Source of the DNA: an uncultured Alphaproteobacteria bacterium
Lineage (GTDB): Bacteria; Pseudomonadota; Alphaproteobacteria; UBA7887
Assembly: GCA_913044255.1 (NCBI GenBank)
Contig: CAJWOI010000176.1
Coordinates: forward strand, 1 to 6,073
DNA length: 6,073 nt
Reading direction: 5' to 3'
The notes under the pieces: model-generated
What the model saw: only the letters and a program-made list of their open reading frames with translations
Database searches by the model: none
Told to the model about the DNA's origin: nothing
In this document: positions 1-6,073 of the stretch, piece after piece
Layout: the number at the start of each line of letters is the position of its first letter
Position numbering within the stretch: the first letter of the stretch is position 1
Program-made: the position numbers and the translations under genes

Positions 1-737
1 GCCGCGCCGCCATGTTCAAGCGCCGCACGAGTGCCTGGAGCAAGTTTGGAGCGCAACATCCAACCAACGCGCGCGCTGCCAATGAAACTAAAAAGTCCCA
101 CCCGTTCGTCTTTCACCAGTTTTTCTGCAACATCAATTTGATCGGTTATGATTAACTGGCACCACTCAGGTGGCAATCCGGCCTCGTGCAATATTTCAAC
201 AAAAGACTTCCCGGAAAGCGGCGTATCAGGTGCCGGCTTGACGATTACGGGACATCCCGCCGCAACGCCGGGGGCCACCTGGTGAACTATCAAATTCATT
301 GGATGATTAAATGCGCTTACCGCCACCACAACTCCGATGGGCTCTCTCCGAGTGAAAGCGACTCGACCGGCAGAAGGCTTGTTTACGCCCATTGGGATTA
401 CTTCACCACCTTCCGCCCGAAGCACCTCAATGCAGTTGTCTAGTCCATCAATCGCCCGCCTGAGTTCAATCTTCGAATCCGTGTACGGCTTGCCACCCTC
501 ACGCGCTGCTTGCAGAGTCAATTCTTCGATTCGGTCTCGCATGATTTCGCCAGTACGACGCAGGACCTCTATTCGTTCCGGTACGCCCAACCATCGAGCC
601 CGATCCTGAAACAAGCCATGAGCCGTTGATAGCGCTGATTCGGCGTCCGCCAAATCGTGACATGGCAGTTCGGACATTTGGCTTCCATCGAAAGCAGCGT
701 TCACGGATAGTACATTGAGATTCTTAGGAGAGGTCAT
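1..737 (-). CDS. Aldehyde dehydrogenase family protein, N-terminal part (runs off left edge)
   Basis: NAD(P)-dependent aldehyde dehydrogenase superfamily, oxidising an aldehyde to a carboxylic acid, most likely in the cytosol. Reading the complement from the ATG at 737-735 gives 245 complete codons with no stop before the edge, about half of a usual 470-500 residue enzyme. Visible landmarks: the oxyanion-hole Asn in SAFNHP (N144), the cofactor-binding Lys in VIVKP (K167), the Rossmann-fold segment FSFIGS (216-221), and the general-base Glu in ALEHGG (E241). The catalytic Cys lies beyond the window. The LEHGG form in place of the common ELGG, and the stretch RSKLAPGTRAALEHGG, recall the ALDH family 21-like group, but that subfamily call is from memory and tentative, and no substrate can be named. 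The start is supported by a perfect AGGAGG four bases upstream. It is divergent from gdhA. Confidence 0.9.
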   Translation of the reverse strand, partial: MTSPKNLNVLSVNAAFDGSQMSELPCHDLADAESALSTAHGLFQDRARWLGVPERIEVLRRTGEIMRDRIEELTLQAAREGGKPYTDSKIELRRAIDGLDNCIEVLRAEGGEVIPMGVNKPSAGRVAFTRREPIGVVVAVSAFNHPMNLIVHQVAPGVAAGCPVIVKPAPDTPLSGKSFVEILHEAGLPPEWCQLIITDQIDVAEKLVKDERVGLFSFIGSARVGWMLRSKLAPGTRAALEHGGA

Positions 738-741
738 CGTG

Positions 742-747
742 CCTCCT
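742..747 (-). promoter_or_regulatory. Ribosome binding site of the aldehyde dehydrogenase
   Basis: The complement reads AGGAGG, followed by a four-base spacer (CACG) and the ATG at 737-735. It is a full Shine-Dalgarno match, though the spacing is on the short side. It fixes the start of the leftward gene. Confidence 0.75.
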
Positions 748-1099
748 TGGCCAGACCGTCATTGCTCAAATTCCCTACCATTCTATCGCTGACATCGGGC
801 AACACCACCAGAAAGGCAGCCAGCGGACAATACAACTGTGTCCTCCCCGGTACAGCGCCCTCGAGGTACCATGCTAAAGCCAATTGTGGGACCTCCGAAG
901 GGAAAAATTGCAGACAACCCGATCACCGCTATAACCATACGTCCTTGGATTAGGATCCTCCCGTCTTGGTGCTCTGAATCCCTATCCCTCAAAATACACT
1001 ATATCCTGCCTCATTTTTCGTCAGGCAAAGAGGGTTGTTATTGTATGTGGTCGCACGCTAGCCTATCAATGATGGGCGCAATATCTATTTGTTGGTTAT

Positions 1100-1106
1100 A
1101 GGGGGA
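1100..1106 (+). promoter_or_regulatory. Ribosome binding site of gdhA (decides the start)
   Basis: AGGGGGA lies six bases before the ATG at 1113. The open frame could begin at a TTG at 1089, but that would place this purine-rich Shine-Dalgarno inside the coding region and add eight residues with no counterpart in GdhA proteins. The ATG at 1113 is therefore preferred. Confidence 0.65.
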
Positions 1107-1112
1107 TGTTAC

Positions 1113-2486
1113 ATGTCCAAGTCTAGCGTGAACGATACAAAAAGCGCAGAATACATGGAGCGCTATATGGAAGGGGTCAAGAAAAGAAACCCCGGTGAGC
1201 CTGAGTTTCATCAGGCAGTGTACGAAGTAGCGTCAACGATTTTCCCATATATTAAGGACAAACCCGTTTACCATCAGAACCAGATCTTAGAACGAATGGC
1301 AGAACCTGAGCGCGTCATATACTTCCGAGTACCTTGGACCGACGATGCAGGCAACGTCCGGACGAATCGCGGCTTTAGAGTTCAGTTTAATTCCGCCATT
1401 GGCCCCTACAAAGGAGGTCTCCGCTTTCATCCAAGTGTGAACCTTAGCATTCTGAAGTTTTTAGGCTACGAACAAACATTTAAGAATAGCCTCACCGGAC
1501 TTCCCATGGGCGGCGGCAAAGGTGGCGCGAACTTCAACCCTAAGGGAAAGTCTGACAACGAGGTAATGCGATTCTGTCAATCTTTTATTACTGAGCTGTA
1601 TCGACACATCGGTGAAGACACAGATGTTCCCGCAGGTGATATCGGTGTCGGTGGAAGAGAAATCGGATACATGTTTGGTCAATACAAACGCATCACTAAT
1701 AAGTTTGTTGGAGTGTTAACCGGCAAGGGACTGGAGTTTGGTGGATCACAAATGCGGACGGAAGCCACGGGATACGGTGCCATTTTCTTCCTACAGAACA
1801 TGCTAAAAGAACATCGCGATACGATAGAAGGCAAGCGTGTTCTTATTTCCGGATCGGGCAACGTTGCCACACATGCCGCGGAAAAAGTGCTGCAACTAGG
1901 CGGGAATCCCCTGACGTTATCCGATTCTGGTGGTTTCATTCACTGCCCGGACGGCCTGACCCAAGAACAGATAGACTGGGTCAAGGAGCTAAAGGGTGCC
2001 CGCAGGGGTCGTATTTCGGAAGCGGCCGATCAATTCCCAAATATTACCTTCCATGAAAAAAGTCGGCCATGGGGTGTTGAAGCGGATTGTGCTGTTCCCT
2101 CAGCCACACAAAATGAAGTAAGTGCAGCAGAAGCTGCGGGTCTGATAAAGAATGGCGTAAAGGCGATAGCAGAAGCCGCCAACATGCCGTGCGAACAACC
2201 AGCCGTCGACGCTTTCACGGAAGCAGGAGTGCTCTTTGGCCCAGCCAAGGCAGTAAACGCGGGCGGGGTTGGAGTCTCTGGGCTAGAAATGAGCCAAAAC
2301 AGCGGAAGAATTTCTTGGGAACCAGACCGATTGCGCGCACTATTGGAGAATATGATGCGCGATATTCATGATTCATGCGTCCAATACGGCAAAGCGGACG
2401 AGGGCCCAGTAAATTACTTGGCCGGAGCAAACATTGCGGGTTTTGTGAAGGTCGCGGATGCAATGTTAAGCTATGGGCATGTTTAA
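1113..2486 (+). CDS. gdhA: NADP-specific glutamate dehydrogenase
   Basis: Catalyses the reversible reductive amination of 2-oxoglutarate with ammonium and NADPH to give L-glutamate in the cytosol, an ammonium-assimilation step. The protein is 457 residues, close to the 447 of E. coli GdhA, and is colinear with that hexameric family throughout. Key residues are present: substrate-binding K100 in GPYKGG, K124 in TFKNSL, the reactive K136 in PMGGGKGG (131-138), and the catalytic Asp D176 in DVPAGDIGVGG. The dinucleotide-binding loop is GSGNVA (247-252). The segment ending LTLSDSGG is of the NADP-using type. The C-terminal NYLAGANIAGFVKVADAM stretch is strongly conserved. The gene has its own ribosome binding site and is followed by a strong terminator, so it is probably monocistronic. 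No frame defect is seen. The family and cofactor type are secure. Regulation is not evident from the sequence. Confidence 0.97.
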   Translation: MSKSSVNDTKSAEYMERYMEGVKKRNPGEPEFHQAVYEVASTIFPYIKDKPVYHQNQILERMAEPERVIYFRVPWTDDAGNVRTNRGFRVQFNSAIGPYKGGLRFHPSVNLSILKFLGYEQTFKNSLTGLPMGGGKGGANFNPKGKSDNEVMRFCQSFITELYRHIGEDTDVPAGDIGVGGREIGYMFGQYKRITNKFVGVLTGKGLEFGGSQMRTEATGYGAIFFLQNMLKEHRDTIEGKRVLISGSGNVATHAAEKVLQLGGNPLTLSDSGGFIHCPDGLTQEQIDWVKELKGARRGRISEAADQFPNITFHEKSRPWGVEADCAVPSATQNEVSAAEAAGLIKNGVKAIAEAANMPCEQPAVDAFTEAGVLFGPAKAVNAGGVGVSGLEMSQNSGRISWEPDRLRALLENMMRDIHDSCVQYGKADEGPVNYLAGANIAGFVKVADAMLSYGHV

Positions 2487-2564
2487 TAAAGGATATCGAA
2501 CAATTTGTAAGACCATTCACCAGAAAATCAGGACCCCCTGAGTCAGCATCACGTAATAGATTGT

Positions 2565-2602
2565 CAAGGGCTTGGGCAAAATGGCCAAGCCCTTGTTTTT
2601 TT
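2565..2602 (+). terminator. Rho-independent terminator after gdhA
   Basis: A perfect 11-bp stem, CAAGGGCTTGG (2565-2575) with CCAAGCCCTTG (2585-2595), closes a 9-base loop and is followed directly by seven T residues (2596-2602). It lies 78 bases after the gdhA stop and should end the gdhA transcript. There is no T-tract on the opposite strand, so it acts in one direction. Confidence 0.95.
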
Positions 2603-2698
2603 GCCCTATATGGAAAATCGCGCAACATGGCCCTATGATAGCAAAGCAGTAGAAGCAAATTGACTGCCCAATAACAAATCGACATTAAGTCATGTGCG

Positions 2699-2726
2699 TT
2701 GAGTTTAGCGGTATGCGAATTATAGA
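2699..2726 (+). promoter_or_regulatory. Weak sigma-70-like promoter candidate for nosR
   Basis: TTGAGT (2699-2704, four of six matches to TTGACA) and TATAGA (2721-2726, four of six matches to TATAAT) are separated by 16 bases and lie about 120 bases upstream of nosR. It is the best pairing I could see in the leader, but by-eye matches of this quality occur often by chance. Confidence 0.3.
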
Positions 2727-2735
2727 TAACGTATT

Positions 2736-2750
2736 CAATGGGAGCCATTG
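2736..2750. repeat. Short perfect inverted repeat in the nosR leader
   Basis: CAATGG (2736-2741), GAG, CCATTG (2745-2750): a 6-bp perfect inverted repeat with a 3-base centre, starting ten bases after the candidate -10 element. It could be a small operator or an RNA hairpin near the transcript 5' end. It does not match the FNR/DNR consensus. It is short enough to arise by chance. Confidence 0.35.
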
Positions 2751-2776
2751 CCCAGTTACGAACAGTACTTAGTGGC

Positions 2777-2795
2777 AATCCGAATTTTTTCGATT
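2777..2795. repeat. Imperfect hairpin in the nosR leader
   Basis: AATCCGAA (2777-2784) can pair with TTCGATT (2789-2795) across a TTTT loop, leaving one bulged C. This could form a small stem in the 5' untranslated region. It is not a terminator, because no T-tract follows the second arm. The role is unknown. Confidence 0.25.
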
Positions 2796-2844
2796 AGGCC
2801 GCGCCGGTCCCACCTTCATCATTCAATTGAGTTTCTCATCAGAT

Positions 2845-5145
2845 ATGCAGCGAATTCGTTACAACACTGTTTCTGTGGCCGCCTTCATAGGCTTGATTTT
2901 TTTGGGAGGGGTCCTTCCCACAAGTCCAGGACTTGCAGACCGTACAGATGAGGAATCGGGGGCAGATGACATCTCTTTTCTGGCCCAATATCTGAACCCA
3001 GAATTACTGGGAATGATATTCCCGACTGCTGAACGATACGGCGAAGTAGAAGGCAAGCCAGCCTCAGCTCCCGTCTTCATAGAGGGCATTCTTGTAGGTT
3101 ACGTTTTTGAAACCTATGACCTGGTGCACGGCGTTGGCTTTTCCAAAGCACCTTTTCACATACTTGTCGGCATGGACCTCGCAGGTGTCATACAGGGCGT
3201 TCGTTTGGTTCATCACGTCGAGCCAATCGCAATTTTGGGGAGAACCGACGAAGACTTTCATCAGTATCTTACTCAGTTCCCGGCTCTGGACATTCGCAAA
3301 GGTGTAAACGTTGTGATCGCCATGTCAGGCTCACCTCTGGAAGGAGAAAAATTTTCCCAGCGAACCACATCCAAGAATGTCGGAGACGTGATCGAAGTTG
3401 ACGCGGTGTCGCGCACCACCACCAGCTCTGTCGTATTTAGTGATGCAATTATTCGATCGGCACGCATTATTGCCCGAGACCGAGGTCTTGTCCTATCCGA
3501 TGAGCAAAGAGGAAAGCGTAGACTTGATGTTGACCAGTTGAGCCCGATGACTTGGCCGGAGATGATCGCAGATGGCTCGTTAGGCCACCTTTCTATGACC
3601 CACGGAGAAGTATTGCGCGCATTCGAAGACATTCAAGCCGACCCACCTTCAGATGTTCGTTCGTGGAAAGAAGAGGAGACCTATTTCGACCTCTATATGG
3701 CTTTGGTGACGCCAGCAGGGATTGGAATCAATCTTTTGGATAAAGTTTGGTACGACCAGTATCGCGCAGGGCGCGGTGTCGATGATATCTTATTGTTAAT
3801 TTTATCCCATGGTGATTATTCGTTTCGAGGAGACGTTTATACGGGATTCAGCCTGTCCACCGGACTTCAGTCGAATTCAGATGCTAACAACGAACCGAGT
3901 ATTTTTGATCGAATCCAGTTGGTCCAGGGCAACACAACAATCCCTTTGCGCGTTGACCAGCACAAAGAATTACCTTTCATCCACGCCAAAGAACGGCCTG
4001 ACCTTAAGGAAATCAGTTTATTCTTTTTCACGCCAGACGTGGTCTTTGATCCGACACAACCGTGGCGGCTAGAACTGTTAATGGAGGGAACGGGAAACGG
4101 AAGTGCACCTGGCTCCGTCCGGTTTACTCTTCCATACCGGGTTCCCAACCGCTTTATAATGGAGCCGTTGACGAAGACTGTCTCCGATATTGCCACCCAA
4201 GAGAAATTCGCACTGGCCACTCAAGGCATAGATTGGCGAAAAATATGGCGGAACCATCCAGAGCAAATCTCCGTTCTTTTTTCCACGCTTATTGTCCTCA
4301 CTATTATTTTGTCATTCCAAGATGGGATCGCACGTCGGAGATGCCTGCACCGTTGGGTACGAATCGGATTTCTTGCATGGATTCTCATTTGGATGGGTTG
4401 GTACGCTGGTGCGCAGGTCACCATTATTCATCTTCTCAATATTGCTCAATCTCTTGTTGATGATTTCGACTGGGGATTCTTTCTAATCGAACCTATGATC
4501 TTTATCATTTCTGCCTTTGTCGCCTTTGGATTATTTTTGTGGGGACGCGCAATCTTCTGTGGGTGGCTGTGTCCATTCGGGGCGCTACAAGAACTGCTGA
4601 ATAAAATTGCGCGTGCACTGAAAATTCCACAGTTAAATATTCCTCATTCTATTCAGGAGCGATTGTTTGCAATCAAATATCTTATTTTTCTTGGTCTTCT
4701 GGGACTAACCTTTTACTCCTTTGATCTCGCTATCGCTGGCACGCAGGTGGAGCCCTTCAAAGCTGCTATCACCTTCCGTTTTGATGCCCCGTGGCCGGCC
4801 GTAACGTATGCAATTTTGTTGTTGGGTATTGGTCTATTTATTGAACGATTCTATTGTCGGTTTATATGCCCACTTGGCGCCGGACTATCGATTCTCGGCC
4901 GAGTGCGAATGTTTGATTGGCTAAAGCGCCGCGTTGAGTGTGGGAACCCCTGCACCCGATGCGAGGCGGTTTGCCCGGTGGGTGCAATAAATTCTAGTGG
5001 GCGGATTGATATGAATGAATGCTTTTATTGCCTTGATTGTCAGGTCATGTATTACGATGATCATCAGTGCCCACCTCTGATAGCTCGTCGCAAGCGTGGC
5101 AAACAGGCATCTGATAGTGCTAGTCTAGAATTATCAACTCATTGA
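2845..5145 (+). CDS. nosR: NosR/NirI-type membrane flavo-iron-sulfur protein
   Basis: NosR is a polytopic electron-transfer protein needed for nitrous oxide reductase expression and activity. NirI is its paralogue for nitrite reductase. Numbering from the ATG at 2845 (766 residues): a signal peptide to about A31 (SPGLA), then a periplasmic FMN-binding domain (about 60-200) whose attachment site reads SRTTTS (189-194), with T192 at the usual flavinylated position. A further periplasmic segment leads to about five membrane helices (roughly 475-490, 504-522, 545-566, 610-630, 653-667). Two CxxxCP motifs flank the last helices (C572/C576 and C671/C675). The C-terminal ferredoxin-like domain has C699, C703, C706, C710 and C726, C729, C732, C742 for two 4Fe-4S clusters, and its ECFYCLDCQ stretch is typical of NosR. 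An alternative TTG start at 2827 adds six residues. Neither start has a clear ribosome binding site. The family is certain. The choice of nosR over nirI rests on general resemblance only, since neither nosZ nor nirS is present. Confidence 0.9.
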   Translation: MQRIRYNTVSVAAFIGLIFLGGVLPTSPGLADRTDEESGADDISFLAQYLNPELLGMIFPTAERYGEVEGKPASAPVFIEGILVGYVFETYDLVHGVGFSKAPFHILVGMDLAGVIQGVRLVHHVEPIAILGRTDEDFHQYLTQFPALDIRKGVNVVIAMSGSPLEGEKFSQRTTSKNVGDVIEVDAVSRTTTSSVVFSDAIIRSARIIARDRGLVLSDEQRGKRRLDVDQLSPMTWPEMIADGSLGHLSMTHGEVLRAFEDIQADPPSDVRSWKEEETYFDLYMALVTPAGIGINLLDKVWYDQYRAGRGVDDILLLILSHGDYSFRGDVYTGFSLSTGLQSNSDANNEPSIFDRIQLVQGNTTIPLRVDQHKELPFIHAKERPDLKEISLFFFTPDVVFDPTQPWRLELLMEGTGNGSAPGSVRFTLPYRVPNRFIMEPLTKTVSDIATQEKFALATQGIDWRKIWRNHPEQISVLFSTLIVLTIILSFQDGIARRRCLHRWVRIGFLAWILIWMGWYAGAQVTIIHLLNIAQSLVDDFDWGFFLIEPMIFIISAFVAFGLFLWGRAIFCGWLCPFGALQELLNKIARALKIPQLNIPHSIQERLFAIKYLIFLGLLGLTFYSFDLAIAGTQVEPFKAAITFRFDAPWPAVTYAILLLGIGLFIERFYCRFICPLGAGLSILGRVRMFDWLKRRVECGNPCTRCEAVCPVGAINSSGRIDMNECFYCLDCQVMYYDDHQCPPLIARRKRGKQASDSASLELSTH

Positions 5146-5148
5146 GGT
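5144..5148 (+). promoter_or_regulatory. Ribosome binding site of nosX overlapping the nosR stop
   Basis: GAGGT overlaps the nosR TGA (5143-5145) and lies nine bases before the ATG at 5158. This arrangement suggests that nosX is co-transcribed and possibly translationally coupled with nosR. Confidence 0.65.
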
Positions 5149-5157
5149 CCTCCGATT

Positions 5158-6057
5158 ATGTTTTTCACAACTCTATCACCATCTTTCTCCTGTTTGCCTG
5201 GTTCTTCGGGCGGTGTTTCACGGAGACGCGCATTGAAACTATTTGGTGCAGCGGCTGGCATCACATTTATCGGAGGAAAGGGCGCCAACGCATTGCCCGA
5301 AGGGGTATCCCTCTATAGTTGGGAAGGTACGGCGCTGGGAGCTCCTGCCAAACTCACGCTGGCACACCACGATCGACGCGCTGCTCAAACGATTGTTACC
5401 ACGGCGATACATGAAATCGAGCGGCTCGAACGCGTTTTCAGTCTACACCGTGCAAATAGCGATCTGTCGATTCTGAACCGAGAAGGCCATATCAAGGGAG
5501 CCGCCGCAGATCTCATTCAATTACTATCCAGCAGCCTTCGTTTCGGTGATCAAACCGATGGTGCCTTTGACATTACGGTACAACCCTTGTGGCTTTTGTT
5601 TTCAGAGCACTTCTCTAGCCGTCCAGGAATCCAGGTCGGCCCGTCCGAGGCCGACATTAGGAGTGCATTAAATCTGGTGGACTACCGAAAAATTGATATC
5701 TCCAACGGCAGTGCACAATTCGCAAAAACGGGAATGGCTGTTACCATGAACGGCATTGCACAGGGGTACATTACGGATCGCGTGGCGGATCTTTTGCGTG
5801 ATCAAGGAATCAACCAAGTACTCGTAGAATTGGGAGAAACCCGCGCCCTTGACGACCACCCCGATGGCCGACCATGGAATATTGGTCTCGCGGATCCGGA
5901 GAGCCCGAACGAAACCACCGAAGTAGTCGAACTTGTAAATGAATCGGTCGCAACGTCAGCGGGATCTGGCACTGTATTTGGCAACGATGGCCGCTACCAC
6001 CATTTGTTTGACCCGAGAAGCGGGAAACCGGCCAAGCACATTTATCTGCTTCGGTGA
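5158..6057 (+). CDS. nosX: NosX/ApbE-type FAD:protein FMN transferase, C-terminus lost to an apparent frameshift
   Basis: ApbE-family enzymes use FAD to attach FMN covalently to a threonine of a target protein. NosX and NirX serve NosR and NirI in the periplasm. The 299-residue frame starts with a Tat signal: SRRRALK at 21-27, a hydrophobic stretch, and likely cleavage after GANA (A45). Family motifs follow: SLHRANSDLSILNREG, the GAFDITVQPLW region, the MNGIAQGYITDRVADLL block, ELGETRALDDHPDGRPW (the GE-x-RAL form recalls NosX rather than general ApbE) and HHLFDPRSGKPA. The open frame then ends at 6055-6057, whereas ApbE proteins normally continue through a segment containing a DALxT-like metal-site motif. 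The missing continuation is visible in another frame from 6039, so one base appears lost (or two gained) near 6037-6041. The start is supported by GAGGT nine bases upstream. The gene is 12 bases after nosR, in one operon. If the frameshift is real, the protein probably lacks activity. It may instead be a sequencing error. Confidence 0.88.
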   Translation: MFFTTLSPSFSCLPGSSGGVSRRRALKLFGAAAGITFIGGKGANALPEGVSLYSWEGTALGAPAKLTLAHHDRRAAQTIVTTAIHEIERLERVFSLHRANSDLSILNREGHIKGAAADLIQLLSSSLRFGDQTDGAFDITVQPLWLLFSEHFSSRPGIQVGPSEADIRSALNLVDYRKIDISNGSAQFAKTGMAVTMNGIAQGYITDRVADLLRDQGINQVLVELGETRALDDHPDGRPWNIGLADPESPNETTEVVELVNESVATSAGSGTVFGNDGRYHHLFDPRSGKPAKHIYLLR

Positions 6058-6073
6058 TTACAAATCGCGCCAC
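6039..6073 (+). pseudogene. nosX: Frame-shifted continuation of nosX (runs off right edge)
   Basis: From 6039 in the third forward frame the translation reads HLSASVITNRAT, which fits the ApbE/NosX segment after DPRSG-x-P (E. coli ApbE has the similar SVTVIAPTA there). This frame has no stop up to the edge, whereas the upstream frame stops at 6055. The join falls in GCCAAGCACATTTA. Restoring one base, for instance a second C to give KHHLSASV, would keep the expected spacing. It is reported separately because the main frame does not cover it. Confidence 0.7.

Larger units (their letters stand above)
738..1112. other. Divergent intergenic region between the aldehyde dehydrogenase and gdhA
   Basis: About 375 bases separate two genes that point away from each other, so this stretch should hold both promoters. 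I found no sigma-70 promoter good enough to call. The AT-richer part at about 990-1005 (AATACACTATAT) could contain a -10 element for gdhA, but no matching -35 is obvious. A short inverted repeat, TGCCT at 1007-1011 and AGGCA at 1023-1027, sits upstream of gdhA. It is only 5 bp long and could be chance. Short open frames on both strands in this region show no recognisable protein features and no good ribosome binding sites. Confidence 0.5.
2603..2844. other. Intergenic leader upstream of nosR
   Basis: About 240 bases between the gdhA terminator and the nosR start. No gene is supported here. It must hold the nosR promoter. I scanned it for an FNR/NNR/DNR-type box (TTGAT-N4-ATCAA), expected before denitrification genes, and saw no good match. 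A weak sigma-70 candidate and two small inverted repeats are listed separately. Confidence 0.5.

Noticed and set aside
186..609. Plus-strand open frames of 85 and 90 codons
   Set aside because: They are antisense to the aldehyde dehydrogenase, which has clear family motifs and an AGGAGG ribosome binding site.
783..992. A 69-codon minus-strand open frame with a hydrophobic stretch in the divergent spacer
   Set aside because: It starts with TTG, has no convincing ribosome binding site, and shows no family resemblance. The hydrophobic stretch alone is too little to call a gene.
1089..1112. TTG start giving an eight-residue extension of GdhA
   Set aside because: The AGGGGGA sequence at 1100-1106 fits the ATG at 1113 as its ribosome binding site, and the extra residues have no counterpart in GdhA.
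2659..2673. TTGACTGCCCAATAA as a possible FNR-type box
   Set aside because: The left half-site matches TTGAT well, but the right half does not resemble ATCAA at the required spacing.
2215..2778. A 187-codon open frame on the minus strand
   Set aside because: It lies antisense to the 3' end of gdhA and runs through the terminator hairpin. The translation has no recognisable domain and low-complexity Leu/Arg/Pro-rich stretches. It is most likely a shadow of gdhA.
2748..2951. A 67-codon plus-strand open frame starting in the nosR leader
   Set aside because: It overlaps the nosR start in another frame, begins with TTG, and has a Cys/His/Arg-rich translation that fits no family.
3273..3632. A 119-codon minus-strand open frame
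   Set aside because: It is fully antisense to the FMN-binding part of nosR, with no recognisable protein features.
1113..5145. gdhA and nosR as one operon
   Set aside because: They share a strand, but the perfect 11-bp stem plus seven-T terminator at 2565-2602 and the 240-base leader argue for separate transcripts.

Overview
This window looks like chromosomal or metagenomic DNA from a denitrifying or N2O-respiring proteobacterium with roughly balanced GC content. The lineage is inferred from two features: the pairing of a NosR/NirI-type membrane flavo-iron-sulfur protein with a Tat-signal NosX/ApbE-type flavin transferase (typical of proteobacterial denitrification loci), and a proteobacterial-style NADP-dependent glutamate dehydrogenase. 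No RNA gene, mobile element or CRISPR array was seen.

Layout, left to right. (1) Positions 1-737, minus strand: the N-terminal half of an aldehyde dehydrogenase that runs off the left edge. (2) Positions 738-1112: a divergent intergenic region of about 375 bases with no convincing gene. (3) Positions 1113-2486, plus: a complete gdhA, followed by a textbook Rho-independent terminator at 2565-2602. (4) About 240 bases of non-coding leader with a weak promoter candidate and two small inverted repeats. (5) Positions 2845-5145, plus: nosR (or its paralogue nirI), with signal peptide, periplasmic FMN-binding domain, about five membrane helices with two CxxxCP motifs, and a C-terminal double 4Fe-4S ferredoxin domain. 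(6) From 5158, plus: nosX (or nirX), 12 bases after the nosR stop, Tat-exported and ApbE-like. Its frame breaks near 6037-6041, just before the right edge.

How the genes work together: NosX/ApbE proteins attach FMN covalently, through a phosphoester bond, to a threonine in the periplasmic domain of NosR. NosR then passes electrons from the quinol pool and its own FeS centres toward nitrous oxide reductase maturation or turnover (for NirI, the cytochrome cd1 nitrite reductase system is implied). The two genes form a tight two-gene unit. gdhA assimilates ammonium into glutamate and is insulated from this unit by the terminator, so their adjacency is probably not functional. The reductase gene itself (nosZ or nirS) is not in the window.

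The main points worth a second look are the apparent frameshift in nosX, the undecided nos-versus-nir identity of the pair, and the variant flavin-attachment motif in NosR. I did not find a clearly new biological system here.
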